Assembly: GCF_028206995.1 (NCBI RefSeq)
Contig: NZ_JAQLFL010000002.1
Coordinates: 124,001 to 188,000 of the forward strand
DNA length: 64,000 bases
Source: Collinsella aerofaciens
Lineage (GTDB): Bacteria; Actinomycetota; Coriobacteriia; Coriobacteriales; Coriobacteriaceae
Reading direction: 5' to 3'
Shown here: piece after piece, positions 7,661 through 16,469 of the stretch
Layout of the letters: every line of letters begins with the position of its first letter
Position numbering within the stretch: the stretch's first letter is position 1
Position numbers and translations under genes: made by a program
The notes under the pieces: model-generated
Database searches by the model: none
What the model saw: the letters and a program-made list of their open reading frames with translations, nothing else
Told to the model about the DNA's origin: nothing

Positions 7661-9067
7661 ATGCGCCAAAACGGATCTAACTTAAACGGGCGCTCGGGTG
7701 CGCGTCCGACGGCGCGCCGCGACCTGGGGCAGCTGCCCAGCGGTCAGCGTCGACGTCGCCGTAAGCCCGGCGCGATGTACCTCAACCATAGCCGTGGGTT
7801 TAGCGATCGCAGCGCGCGCATCGGCAACGGGCGCTCGCCGCGCCGACCGTCCCGCCTGCCCTATGCGCTCATCGCCGTGGGTTGCGCGCTCGTGCTGTTT
7901 ATCGCTGCCGTCGTGGGCTACGTCAACCGCAGTGTGGACGTGGAACTCAACGGGCAAAAGACCGCGGTGCGCGTGGGCTCTACGTTGCAGAATCTTATCG
8001 ACGATCAAAGCCTGACCGAAACGTACGACGCCGGCGATCTGCTGGCCGTCGACGACAGCGTGCTCAAGCGCCATGGCGGCGAAAAGCTGTCGGTGAAGGT
8101 CGACGGCAAGCGCGTGAAGCAAGGCAAATGGGATAGCCGCGAGCTTACGGGTGGCGAGAAGGTGACGGTCAAGGACGGCCGCAACGCGTACGAAAAGCAC
8201 GAGGTCCAGGCCACGACTATCGAGCCAAAGCTTAAGGTCGAGGGCACGGGTGCCATTGAGTATGTCAAAACCTGGGGCGTTCAGGGCCGCTCCGAGGTAT
8301 GGGTCGGCGAGCAGTCGGGCAAGACGCAGGACCGCGGCGAGGTCGTGCCCGCCACCGACTGCGTAGTCGAGTGCGCAAGCGTAGCGCCCAAGGGTAACGA
8401 AAAGTACGTGGCCCTGACATTTGACGAGGGTCCGAGCGGCGCGACCAAGCAGATCTTGCAGGTGCTCAAGGAAAAGGGCGTCACGGCGACGTTCTTCCTT
8501 TCGGGCGATGCTGCGGAAGCCTCGCCTGCTACCGCCAAAGCGATTGTCGATGCCGGGTGCGAGGTCGGCTCCAACAGCTACAGCGATGATTCGCTCAAGG
8601 GCGAGGATCGCGAGACGGTGCGCAAGCAGATCACAAAGGGCACCGAGGCGATTAAGTCGGCGACCGGCGTCGAGACGATGTTGCTGCGTGCCCCCTACGC
8701 CGCGTTTGACGAGCAAAACTGGATTGACTCGATGGACCTGGTGTCCGCCGTGGTTTCGTGGAATATCGATTCGGGCGACTGGCTGCTCAACGGCGCCGAC
8801 GAGCAAGTATCGACCGTGCTCGACTCGATGACGCCGGGCAATATTGTGCTGCTCACCGATAGCGATGAATGCGCCGAGCAGACGCTCGAGGCGCTGCCGC
8901 AGATTATCGATGGCCTTGTCGCCGACGGCTACAAGATCGTGACGCTCAGCGACCTGGTCAAGACGGACACGGCATTGAGTAAAAAGCTCACCTCGCTCAC
9001 CAAGGTTTCCATGCCCAAAAACGCCGTGTTCCCCCAACTCCCCGAGGACGACGACACCACAGAGTAG
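7661..9067 (+). CDS. polysaccharide-deacetylase-like protein with degenerate active site
   Basis: 468 residues. An Arg-rich cytoplasmic N-terminus (1-65), one membrane helix (about 67-86), two small beta domains resembling the DUF348/G5-type domains of cell-wall proteins (about 87-190), then a NodB-like fold (about 245-445). The fold's motifs are recognisable but altered: TFDEGP for TFDDGP, VGSNSYSDD where families have IGNHTYSH, RAPYAAF for RPPYG, and IVLLTD for IVLLHD. The metal triad D-H-H is thus E-N-D and the catalytic His is Thr. It is probably an extracellular pseudoenzyme that may bind wall glycans. Start ATG follows GGGGAGGG. Confidence 0.75.
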   Translation: MRQNGSNLNGRSGARPTARRDLGQLPSGQRRRRRKPGAMYLNHSRGFSDRSARIGNGRSPRRPSRLPYALIAVGCALVLFIAAVVGYVNRSVDVELNGQKTAVRVGSTLQNLIDDQSLTETYDAGDLLAVDDSVLKRHGGEKLSVKVDGKRVKQGKWDSRELTGGEKVTVKDGRNAYEKHEVQATTIEPKLKVEGTGAIEYVKTWGVQGRSEVWVGEQSGKTQDRGEVVPATDCVVECASVAPKGNEKYVALTFDEGPSGATKQILQVLKEKGVTATFFLSGDAAEASPATAKAIVDAGCEVGSNSYSDDSLKGEDRETVRKQITKGTEAIKSATGVETMLLRAPYAAFDEQNWIDSMDLVSAVVSWNIDSGDWLLNGADEQVSTVLDSMTPGNIVLLTDSDECAEQTLEALPQIIDGLVADGYKIVTLSDLVKTDTALSKKLTSLTKVSMPKNAVFPQLPEDDDTTE

Positions 9068-9112
9068 TCATTAAGACCGCCCTAAACGACTGGTCGTTTA
9101 GGGCGGTCTTAA
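9064..9112. terminator. GTAG palindrome acting as terminator
   Basis: GTAG (9064-9067) includes the stop codon of the deacetylase-like gene. A perfect 20-base inverted repeat follows (9071-9090 with 9093-9112), beginning TTAAGACCGCCC. Its placement on a stop codon matches family R1, though the core sequence differs. Confidence 0.65.
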
Positions 9113-9218
9113 TCGCTTTGTCCCACCGTGCTCATCTGGCTCTATGTCACGGATACGTCAGCGTTTGGTATGCCTGCGATGTGCAGCGCATAAATTCGGT
9201 GCCGCAGTGCGATGCTGA

Positions 9219-9440
9219 TGCTATAGTTACTGCGGTTAATGAGGGTCAAGAGAAAGGTTACAGGTGAAATCCAAACCTCGACCATACAGTCGATGACCCC
9301 ATGCAGGTGCTTTCTGCGCGTGCACGGGGTGTGAGCGCCGAGCGGCGTGCCGCCCGCGCATGCGTATACATATCTAAAAGTCCACGGATTGCGTGCCGGC
9401 ATGGTCACGCGGTCCGCAGGAATAATGATGGGGAGCACCA
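9219..9440 (+). promoter_or_regulatory. extended -10 promoter and ~205-base leader of the MgtE-like gene
   Basis: TGCTATAGT (9219-9227) is an extended -10 box, with no clear -35. It would start an RNA near 9234, leaving about 205 bases before the TTG start at 9441. The leader can form several short stems (AGGTT with AACCT; CGAC with GTCG; GGGTC with GACCC), but I could not match it to the M-box magnesium riboswitch or any other class I know. The rest of the gap (9113-9218) shows nothing recognisable. Confidence 0.4.
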
Positions 9441-11285
9441 TTGAATTATCTGAGTGAGATGCTCAAATTGCCGGTCTTGGACGTCGACGGCGAAAAGCTC
9501 GGCGTGGTTAACGATTTTGGCATTGCAACCGGCGAAGTTTTTCCGCACGTGACGTCGCTCGCGTTCCGTGGTCCCGGCAAGACGCCGTTTATGATCAGCT
9601 GGCGCAAATGGGTCGACCGTATCGACGAGACGGGTGTACACCTTAAGGCGTCGGCCACCGAAATCCGTTTTTCGTACCTGCAGCCGACCGAACTCTTGCT
9701 TGCCCGCGACGTGCTCAACAAGCAGATCGTCGACACGCAGGGCATGAAGGTCGTGCGTGTAAACGACATCAAGTTTTCCATGTCGGGCGAAAATCAGCTG
9801 CGTCTGCTGGGCGCCGAGGTCGGTGCCCGCGGTCTGCTACGCGCCATCAGCCCCGCGCTCGAGCATATCGTCGAAGGCTTTATGAAGCACCTGGGCAAGC
9901 CGCTCAGTGAGGACATCATCGCTTGGTCCTACATGGACCTGCTCGACCGCTCGACCAAGAACATTCAACTCTCGGTGTCGCACAAGACGCTTGGCGAGCT
10001 GCATCCTGCCGACATCGCCGACATTATCGAGCAGCTCGACCCGCGCCTACGTGCGCAGGTGTTTGCGCAGCTCGATACTGCCCAGGCCGCCGAGGCCATC
10101 TCGGAGTTCGATGACGACGAGCTTATGACCGAGATGCTCGAGGGCCTGTCCGACACGGACGCATCGTCGATGCTGGCCATGATGGACCCGGACGATGCAG
10201 CTGACCTGATCGACGAGCTCGATTACGAGAAGGCCGAGAAGCTCCTGCGCCTGATGGGCGTCAAGGAGGAGAAGGCGATTCGTAACCTGCTGGGGTATGA
10301 GGACAACACCGCCGGCCGCATCATGACCTCGGAGTTTGTCTCCCTGCCCGCCACGGCAACGGTCGGTGACGCCATCGAGGCGATTCGCGAGCTCGACGAG
10401 GACTTCGAGAGCGTCTACTACGTCTATACCGAGGATCCGAGCGGCATGCTGACGGGCGTGCTTTCGCTGCGCACGCTGATCGTAGCTGACCGCGATGCCA
10501 CGCTGGGACAGCTGGCCTATCGCGACCTGGTCTATGTGTCGCCCGACGAGGACCAGGAAGACGTGACGGACGAGATGACCAAGTACGACCTGGTTGCCAT
10601 CCCTGTCTGCGACGAGAACCGCCACATCCTAGGTATCGTGACCTTCGATGACGCCATGGACGTTATCGCCGAGGAGCACCAGGAGGACCTGCAGATCGCC
10701 GGTGTCGGCTCGGGCGATAGCGCGTCGGACGACTCGACGAACGTGCTCAGCTGGTTTGTGCATCGCCAGTACTGGGTTGTCGTGTGGGGCATTGCCTCGT
10801 GCATCATGGCAACGGTGCTGGGGACGGCGCTCGGCTCCGCGCATCTGGTGGTGTTCCCCATGTGCGCCATGCCACTCGTGCTGCTGGCGGCCTCGCGCAT
10901 GGTGTCGTTCGTCAAGAACTACTTCCTGGAGTATGACGGTCACGACGACGAGCCCAAGCCGTATCTGGGGTTCTTCTTCCAGAGCACGGGCATGGGCCTG
11001 ATTCTGTCACTCGTGACCTACCTGTGCGCCCAGCTGGTGCGCACCGCTGCGTTCCCCGATGCGCCCATGTTTGAGGAGCAACTCTTTACCGGGTGCTTTA
11101 ATATCGCTGCCATCATTTGCCTAGTTGGCAACATGAGCGCCGTGATTTACCTGATGGTGCTGTTCTGGCGTGACGAGCATGACCTCAACACGTCGGGCAC
11201 CGCCATGAACGTTGTTGCCGTCATGATCTCGTGCGTGGCGTACTGCGCCGCTGCGGTGCTGCTCGCCATGTCGGTCATGGGCTAG
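9441..11285 (+). CDS. PRC-barrel/MgtE_N/CBS membrane protein with divergent transmembrane domain
   Basis: 614 residues. In order: PRC-barrel-like domain (1-90), linker, MgtE_N superhelix of short helical repeats (about 175-285), a CBS pair (about 290-415), an acidic linker, and a C-terminal membrane domain of about five helices (about 435-612). The first part resembles the cytosolic magnesium sensor of MgtE channels, but the membrane part lacks the MgtE pore motifs I would expect and is unlike them in length and order. The TTG start follows TGGGGAG. The Nramp gene begins 9 bases after its stop. It is likely a magnesium-sensing regulator or partner of that transporter, not a standard MgtE channel. 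Confidence 0.75.
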   Translation: MNYLSEMLKLPVLDVDGEKLGVVNDFGIATGEVFPHVTSLAFRGPGKTPFMISWRKWVDRIDETGVHLKASATEIRFSYLQPTELLLARDVLNKQIVDTQGMKVVRVNDIKFSMSGENQLRLLGAEVGARGLLRAISPALEHIVEGFMKHLGKPLSEDIIAWSYMDLLDRSTKNIQLSVSHKTLGELHPADIADIIEQLDPRLRAQVFAQLDTAQAAEAISEFDDDELMTEMLEGLSDTDASSMLAMMDPDDAADLIDELDYEKAEKLLRLMGVKEEKAIRNLLGYEDNTAGRIMTSEFVSLPATATVGDAIEAIRELDEDFESVYYVYTEDPSGMLTGVLSLRTLIVADRDATLGQLAYRDLVYVSPDEDQEDVTDEMTKYDLVAIPVCDENRHILGIVTFDDAMDVIAEEHQEDLQIAGVGSGDSASDDSTNVLSWFVHRQYWVVVWGIASCIMATVLGTALGSAHLVVFPMCAMPLVLLAASRMVSFVKNYFLEYDGHDDEPKPYLGFFFQSTGMGLILSLVTYLCAQLVRTAAFPDAPMFEEQLFTGCFNIAAIICLVGNMSAVIYLMVLFWRDEHDLNTSGTAMNVVAVMISCVAYCAAAVLLAMSVMG

Positions 11286-11293
11286 GTGGTCGC

Positions 11294-12556
11294 GTGCAAA
11301 ATACCAAGCAAAAGTCGGGCACCAAGCAAAAGTTGACCATCGCGGCCATCTTTGGCGCTATGGGTCCCGGTCTGTTGGCGGCGCTTTCGGGCAATGACGC
11401 CGGCGGCATTGCAACGTATTCCAGCGCGGGCGCCAGCTATGGCTACAAGATGCTCTGGATGCTTCCCGTCATGACTGTGCTGCTCATCGTGACGCAGGAG
11501 ACCGCGGCGCGCTGCGGCTGCGTCACGGGCAAGGGCCTGGCATCGCTCATTCGCGAGCGCTTTGGCGTGCGCAAGAGTGTACTTGCTATGGCGGCGCTGT
11601 TGATCGCCAACACGGCTGTGACCATTTCGGAGTTTGCGGGCATCGCCAGCGGCCTTGCCCTCTTTGGCGTGCCGGCGAGCATTTCGGTGCCGCTGGTGGC
11701 GCTGCTGGTGTGGATGCTTACCATGTCGGGCAGCTTCCAGCGCATCGAGAAGATTCTGCTGCTGGTGAGCTGCGTGTTCGTGACCTATATTGTCGCCGCG
11801 TTTATGGCTGGCCCCAACTGGGGTGAGGTCGCGGTCGACCTGGTCGTGCCTAACATTCAAAATGACCCCAGCTACGTGTCGCTCGTGGTCGCAACGATCG
11901 GTACCACCATCGCGCCGTGGATGATTTTCTTGGCGCAGAACAACGTGGTCGATAAGAACGCGGGCGAGGACGATATCGTGCTGCAGCGCATCGATACCGT
12001 GAGCGGCTCGCTTGCCGCCGATGTCATTGCCGGCTTTATTATCATCACGACCGGTACGGTGTTGTTCCCGGCGGGTATTCAGATTAGCGATGCTGCCGAT
12101 GCCGCCCGCGCGTTGGAGCCTATTGCGGGTCAGTGGTCCACGGTACTGTTTGCCTCGGGCCTGGTCGCGGCGAGCTTCTTGGCTGCCTGTGTGCTGCCGG
12201 GCGTTACGTCGAGCGCTATCTGCGAGGCATTTGGCTGGGAGCGCGGTGCCGACCGCAGCTGGGACGAGGCTCCGGTCTATCGCGGCATCATTACGGCCAT
12301 CATCGGTATCTCTGCCGTGCTGGTGCTTATGCCCGGCGTCGATCTGTTCCAGATTATGATGACCTCGCAGGTCATCAATGGCGTGCTACTGCCCGTGGTT
12401 CTGGTGTTCCAGGTGGTTATTGCCGCTGACCGTCACATTATGGGTGCCAACCGCAACGGCCGCGTGTGGAATGTGCTCACTTGGGCGACTATCGGTGTGA
12501 TTACGGTGCTCACGGTCGTCATGTTTGTTCTGCAGGCGATGGGCTACAGCGCTTAA
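11294..12556 (+). CDS. Nramp-related divalent metal transporter, magnesium (NRMT) type
   Basis: 420 residues, about eleven membrane helices, Nramp fold. In helix 1 the usual DPGN ion-binding signature reads DAGG (SGNDAGGIATY). In helix 6 the usual AxxM-P-H motif reads TTIAPWM, so the Met that favours soft transition metals is gone. Loss of Asn and Met fits the NRMT clade of SLC11, described for Eggerthella lenta as Mg2+ carriers with a hydrated ion. I start at GTG 11294, 9 bases after the previous stop; a longer frame would overlap that gene by 55 bases. Coupling to the MgtE_N/CBS gene upstream supports a magnesium role. Substrate is inferred, not shown. Confidence 0.82.
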   Translation: MQNTKQKSGTKQKLTIAAIFGAMGPGLLAALSGNDAGGIATYSSAGASYGYKMLWMLPVMTVLLIVTQETAARCGCVTGKGLASLIRERFGVRKSVLAMAALLIANTAVTISEFAGIASGLALFGVPASISVPLVALLVWMLTMSGSFQRIEKILLLVSCVFVTYIVAAFMAGPNWGEVAVDLVVPNIQNDPSYVSLVVATIGTTIAPWMIFLAQNNVVDKNAGEDDIVLQRIDTVSGSLAADVIAGFIIITTGTVLFPAGIQISDAADAARALEPIAGQWSTVLFASGLVAASFLAACVLPGVTSSAICEAFGWERGADRSWDEAPVYRGIITAIIGISAVLVLMPGVDLFQIMMTSQVINGVLLPVVLVFQVVIAADRHIMGANRNGRVWNVLTWATIGVITVLTVVMFVLQAMGYSA

Positions 12557-12576
12557 CGCCCACTTTTGCTTCCGAA

Positions 12577-12609
12577 CAGGCCGCAGCGATGGGCTGCGGC
12601 CTGTTTTTT
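12577..12609 (+). terminator. rho-independent terminator after the Nramp gene
   Basis: Perfect 11-base stem CAGGCCGCAGC (12577-12587) with 12593-12603, 5-base loop, then six T. Confidence 0.9.
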
Positions 12610-12640
12610 GTCTGCTATAGGGTGTTAGTTATATAGCAAT

Positions 12641-12866
12641 GGACAAAAAATGCCAAATATGAGTACTGTTGCTAAGTGAATAGCATTTACATCCTAAAAG
12701 ATAATGAACATAGCCTTTAGTATGTTCATTAAAATTGGCTCCAATACGCCTTAAACCAGTCAGGTTGGCTGCTTTAGGGGGTTGTAGGGGTCGCTCGGAC
12801 GTCATTTTGGGTGGTTTTGCCTGCTACTAAAATGGTAACAGTACTCATATTTGCCCTTTTTTGCCC
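12641..12866. mobile_element. MITE-like element with 30-base terminal inverted repeats
   Basis: Bases 12641-12670 and 12837-12866 are inverted repeats matching at 27 of 30 positions (core AAATATGAGTACTGTT is exact). The interior is AT-rich compared with the neighbourhood, has no gene, and holds a second perfect hairpin (AATGAACATA, 12703-12712, with 12721-12730). The size (226 bases) and ends fit a small non-autonomous transposable element. I see no convincing target duplication. The rest of the gap to 13012 shows nothing recognisable. Confidence 0.5.
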
Positions 12867-13012
12867 ACAGACCTTTGAGGGTGCGGCGAAAAGGGCTTGT
12901 TTTGATTGTTTGGGGCAGGCACGAGGCGCGGAAACGATGTCTGGAGCGACGGAGCGGCCTGGAATTCATCCGTAGAGGTCTTCATTGGCTGCGCCAGGAG
13001 TGTCCCTAACTG

Positions 13013-13050
13013 CCGGAGGGGGTGTCTGCCGTGGCAGACACCCCCTCCGG
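13013..13050 (-). terminator. perfect 18-base hairpin after the acyltransferase gene
   Basis: CCGGAGGGGGTGTCTGCC (13013-13030) pairs perfectly with 13033-13050, loop GT. It lies just beyond the stop of the minus-strand acyltransferase; the following T-run is poor. Confidence 0.6.
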
Positions 13051-13073
13051 ATGTGGGAAGTTTGCGCTGCAGG

Positions 13074-15290
13074 TTACTTGTCGGTGCCCAGCTTGTGCGG
13101 CTTGAGAGCGAGCGCATTGACGAGTGCGTCGGTGGCAGACTTGACGGCTGCCGGCTGCGGATCGTTGACGTGATCCTCGGGGTGTACGGGCAGGTCCTTC
13201 TTGACGGCATCGTGGATCAAGTTGAGGTACTCAGTCACGCCAGTGGTCGATAGGTGCGTGCCATCGCCATCGAACAGGTCGTTGCGGTTGGCACTGTATC
13301 CGTACCAATCGATAACGCGCACGTTCTTGTAGCGCGTAGCGGCGTTGGCGATGGCCTGGTTGGTAGAGCCAACCCACGGCTGCGGGCTGCGCGTGTTCAC
13401 AAACACCACAATACGCTTATCTCCTGCATCGGCCATGATGGCGTCGATCTGGTCGTCGGTTACCAAGCCGTTGGTGCCCAGGGCAAAGACCACGATCTTG
13501 CCGGCAAGGTTCTGCTGGATATAGCCCTCAAATGTCGCGCGCCCCGCATCAAACTGGCGGCCCTTTTCGGCATCGATATGGCTGTGCGGGAACACGCCGT
13601 CAAAGGTGTCTACGGCACGCAGCGACACGGAGTCGCCGATCATAAGCAGATCGTAGGAGCCATCGGGGAAGCCGCCGTTGTCCTTGTCGGTGTCGTCGGC
13701 CGCCTGCTGGTCGGTGGGCGCGGTGTTCTTGGCTTCCTTGTTCAGAACTTCGGCGCCCTCGCCGCTCAGCGCAGACGTCTCGGGCACAAAGATCAGGCCG
13801 CCCAGTGCAACGACCAATACGACAGCGCAGGCTGCGCAGACGGGGACGTGCGTGCGTGCCCAGTTGGCGGGCGTGGTGGTGCCATCGCGGAATTCGGCAA
13901 CGGTGCGCCTAAAGGCGCCCTTCCTAAACGGCGTCTCGATAAAGCGATATGAGCATTCGGCCACGGCGACCACCAACAGCACCTGCAAAATGTACTGCCA
14001 CCACGGTGTATCGTTGATGTTGGCGACCGGGTTCATGAGCAACAGCAGGGGATAGTGCCACAGGTAGATGCTGTACGAGCGCTTGCCAACCCATACGAGC
14101 GGCTCGGCGGACAGCGCGCGGGCAACCATTCCCTGGGGCTGCACGCAGGCCGCGATGACCATGAGTGTGAGGATCGAGCACAGCAGCGTGCCTCCGCGAT
14201 ACTGGAACGCGGTGTAGCCGTTGGTGAGCGCGACCATGGCGGCAAGGCCAACCAGACCCACGACGCCCAACACATCGATGGATGCGGGCGAGGACCAAAA
14301 ACGCACGAGGGCGCTCGGCTGTGCCGGGGCGGTCTCGGCTGCTTCGTCGGCCTTCTCGCCAGGCTTGCCCTCGGCGTTCTTGCCGTGCTTGGCGGCGCCA
14401 GCTAGGCGATTGAGCCCCAAACGACGAGCGAGACGCACCGGCGCCAAGTCGCGATCGGGGATAAAGGCCATCCAGGCACCCAGCAGCAGCGAGAACACAC
14501 GGGTGTCGGTGCCGTAGTACACGCGGCTGGGGTCGGCGGCAGGGTTATAGAGCACCATCATGGCGATGGCGGAGACAGCAGCCAAGCCCAGAACCACGCG
14601 GCGCGTGTTGGGCTTGCTCACATGCATGGATACCATGGCAAACAGCAGTGGCGGCCAAATCAGGTAGAACTGTTCCTCGATGGCAAGCGACCAAAAGTGC
14701 GTGAGCGGCGAGGGGTCGCCCAGGGCATTGAAGTACGAGACGTTTTGGGCAATCTGCCACCAGTTGTTGAAGAACAGCAGCGACGGCAGAATGTCGGGAC
14801 GCATCTTGGTGAGCATCACGTGGTTAAAGATAGTGCACAGCGCGCAGGTTACAAACACTACCGTTACCACGGCAGGGACCAGGCGACGGATGCGGTGAAT
14901 CCAGAAGCTCTTGAGGTCGATGTGGCCGGTCTTAGCGACTTCGTTGAGTAGCAGGCGTGTGATCAGATAGCCCGAAAGCACAAAGAAGATCGTGACGCCG
15001 AGCAGACCGCCCTGCGCCCACGTGAGGTTGAGGTGATAGAGCACCACCGCGACGACGGCAAGCGTGCGCAGGCCGTCAAGGGCGGGGATGTAGCGGGACT
15101 TGGGGCGAGCAGGCGTCTGCTCCGCGGCGGGAGTGTTGGCGCGGCCCGCGTTGTTGGCAGAAGCGCGATGGGGGCTCGCGGTGCGTCGCGGCTCGTTGGC
15201 ACGGCGTTCGCTCTTCACGCGTTCGTGCGGCGCCGGCTCGTTGCCCGTGCGGCGTCGACCGCGCGAGCCCGATTGCGAGAATTGTTCCAT
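13074..15290 (-). CDS. OatA-like acyltransferase-3 with C-terminal SGNH domain
   Basis: 738 residues. An Arg/Pro-rich cytoplasmic start (1-68), an acyltransferase-3 membrane domain beginning PALDGLRTLAVVAVVLYHLN with about ten to eleven helices (70-500), then an extracellular SGNH hydrolase-like domain (about 560-720) with MIGDSVS, ALGTNG and DGTHLS as blocks I, III and V. This layout is that of OatA-type enzymes, which move acetyl groups across the membrane and O-acetylate cell-wall glycan, often giving lysozyme resistance. The insert with KNAEGKPGEKADEA near residue 300 is an unusual charged loop. ATG at 15290 is the first Met; the gene is divergent from the ribokinase. Confidence 0.88.
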   Translation of the reverse strand: MEQFSQSGSRGRRRTGNEPAPHERVKSERRANEPRRTASPHRASANNAGRANTPAAEQTPARPKSRYIPALDGLRTLAVVAVVLYHLNLTWAQGGLLGVTIFFVLSGYLITRLLLNEVAKTGHIDLKSFWIHRIRRLVPAVVTVVFVTCALCTIFNHVMLTKMRPDILPSLLFFNNWWQIAQNVSYFNALGDPSPLTHFWSLAIEEQFYLIWPPLLFAMVSMHVSKPNTRRVVLGLAAVSAIAMMVLYNPAADPSRVYYGTDTRVFSLLLGAWMAFIPDRDLAPVRLARRLGLNRLAGAAKHGKNAEGKPGEKADEAAETAPAQPSALVRFWSSPASIDVLGVVGLVGLAAMVALTNGYTAFQYRGGTLLCSILTLMVIAACVQPQGMVARALSAEPLVWVGKRSYSIYLWHYPLLLLMNPVANINDTPWWQYILQVLLVVAVAECSYRFIETPFRKGAFRRTVAEFRDGTTTPANWARTHVPVCAACAVVLVVALGGLIFVPETSALSGEGAEVLNKEAKNTAPTDQQAADDTDKDNGGFPDGSYDLLMIGDSVSLRAVDTFDGVFPHSHIDAEKGRQFDAGRATFEGYIQQNLAGKIVVFALGTNGLVTDDQIDAIMADAGDKRIVVFVNTRSPQPWVGSTNQAIANAATRYKNVRVIDWYGYSANRNDLFDGDGTHLSTTGVTEYLNLIHDAVKKDLPVHPEDHVNDPQPAAVKSATDALVNALALKPHKLGTDK

Positions 15291-15476
15291 AAAACATCAT
15301 CCAATGACGAGAATAATCAGCACGTATTCATTGTAGCTGCCTGCTCCTGTGAATGCTTGCTGCTGGCGCAACCTCAAGGGTGCGTTCACATCAAAGTGAA
15401 CTAAAGTTATAGAGGTGCGAAGGCGCGCAATCGACGGTCGACGGTGGGTGCAAAGCCCGCAGATGAGGAGGTTTCC

Positions 15477-16439
15477 ATGGCAGATCGCGGCATCGTTGCG
15501 GTGTTCGGCAGCATGAACATGGACCTTTCGGTGGCGTGCGAGCGCATGCCGCGCGCGGGCGAGACAGTCGGTGGTAGCGGTTTTATCACCAACGCCGGTG
15601 GCAAGGGCGCTAACCAGGCCGTCGCCGCCGCGCGCATGGGTGCGCGCACGTGCATGATCGGCGCTGTCGGTCGCGACGCGTTCGGCGCGTCGCTCGTGGC
15701 GGGGCTTCAAGACGCCGGCGTGGACTGTGACTTTGTAGTGCATCGCGATGACGTGGAGACGGGAACGGCGACCATCATTCGCTGCGAGGGCGACAACCGC
15801 ATCATACTGTCACCGGGCGCCAACCATGCGCTTGCGTGCGCGGACGTTGCCTGCGCGCTGAGGCGTCTGGTGGCCCATGAGCTCGACGGCGACGCCAGCG
15901 AGATTGCCCCGGCTGCCGGAAGCGTCTTTATCGCCCAGGGCGAATGTGACCTTGCGGCGACGGCCGAGGCGCTTGTTTGCGCTCACGAGCTGGGGTTCTA
16001 TACGGTCTTTAATCCAGCGCCTGCCTGCGAGCTGCCTGCGGAGGTCTGGCCTGCGGTCGATCTGGTCTGTCCCAACGAGACCGAGTGCCAGGTGCTGACG
16101 GGAATCTTGCCCGCGGACGATGCAAGCTGCGTCGCGGCGCTCAACGCCCTGCTCGCTAGGGGTGCCGGAGCTGCGGTCGTCACGTTGGGCGGTGCCGGCT
16201 CGGTTACGCTCGGCGATGTCGGTGAGCTGCTGCGCATGCCGGCACTTTCGAGTACGGTAGTCGATACCACGGCCGCCGGCGATACGTTTATCGGCGCGTT
16301 GGCGGCGGCTCGCCTAGAGGGCTTGCCGCTCTTTGAGTGCATGGCCGCGGGTGCTCGCGCCTCGGCAGTGACGGTGTCGCGCCTGGGCGCTCAGCAATCG
16401 ATTCCCACGCGCGCCGAAGTTGAACATTGGTTTGGTTAA
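15477..16439 (+). CDS. rbsK: ribokinase (PfkB family)
   Basis: 320 residues, the normal ribokinase length. It phosphorylates ribose (or deoxyribose) with ATP in the cytoplasm. The PfkB signatures are GGKGANQAVAAARMG near residue 43 and DTTAAGDTF near residue 262, containing the catalytic Asp; the usual DTTGAGDTF has one Gly to Ala change. N-terminal FGSMNMDLS is the typical substrate-binding strand. I use ATG 15477, preceded by GAGGAGG; an upstream frame to 15444 lacks a site. The nucleoside hydrolase follows 30 bases on, so the pair would salvage nucleosides: hydrolase frees ribose, ribokinase traps it. Confidence 0.88.
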   Translation: MADRGIVAVFGSMNMDLSVACERMPRAGETVGGSGFITNAGGKGANQAVAAARMGARTCMIGAVGRDAFGASLVAGLQDAGVDCDFVVHRDDVETGTATIIRCEGDNRIILSPGANHALACADVACALRRLVAHELDGDASEIAPAAGSVFIAQGECDLAATAEALVCAHELGFYTVFNPAPACELPAEVWPAVDLVCPNETECQVLTGILPADDASCVAALNALLARGAGAAVVTLGGAGSVTLGDVGELLRMPALSSTVVDTTAAGDTFIGALAAARLEGLPLFECMAAGARASAVTVSRLGAQQSIPTRAEVEHWFG

Positions 16440-16469
16440 ACGATAAAGACGGAGAAGCGGAGTAGAACA

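Noticed and set aside
9234-9440. M-box (Mg2+) riboswitch
   Set aside because: GTTACAGGTGAAATCC is only loosely like the first conserved part and the second conserved part is absent.
11231-11293. Longer start for the Nramp protein
   Set aside because: It would overlap the upstream gene by 55 bases; the extra residues are not conserved-looking.
12641-12866. Phage or integrase attachment site
   Set aside because: No integrase, tRNA or direct repeat nearby; terminal inverted repeats fit a MITE better.
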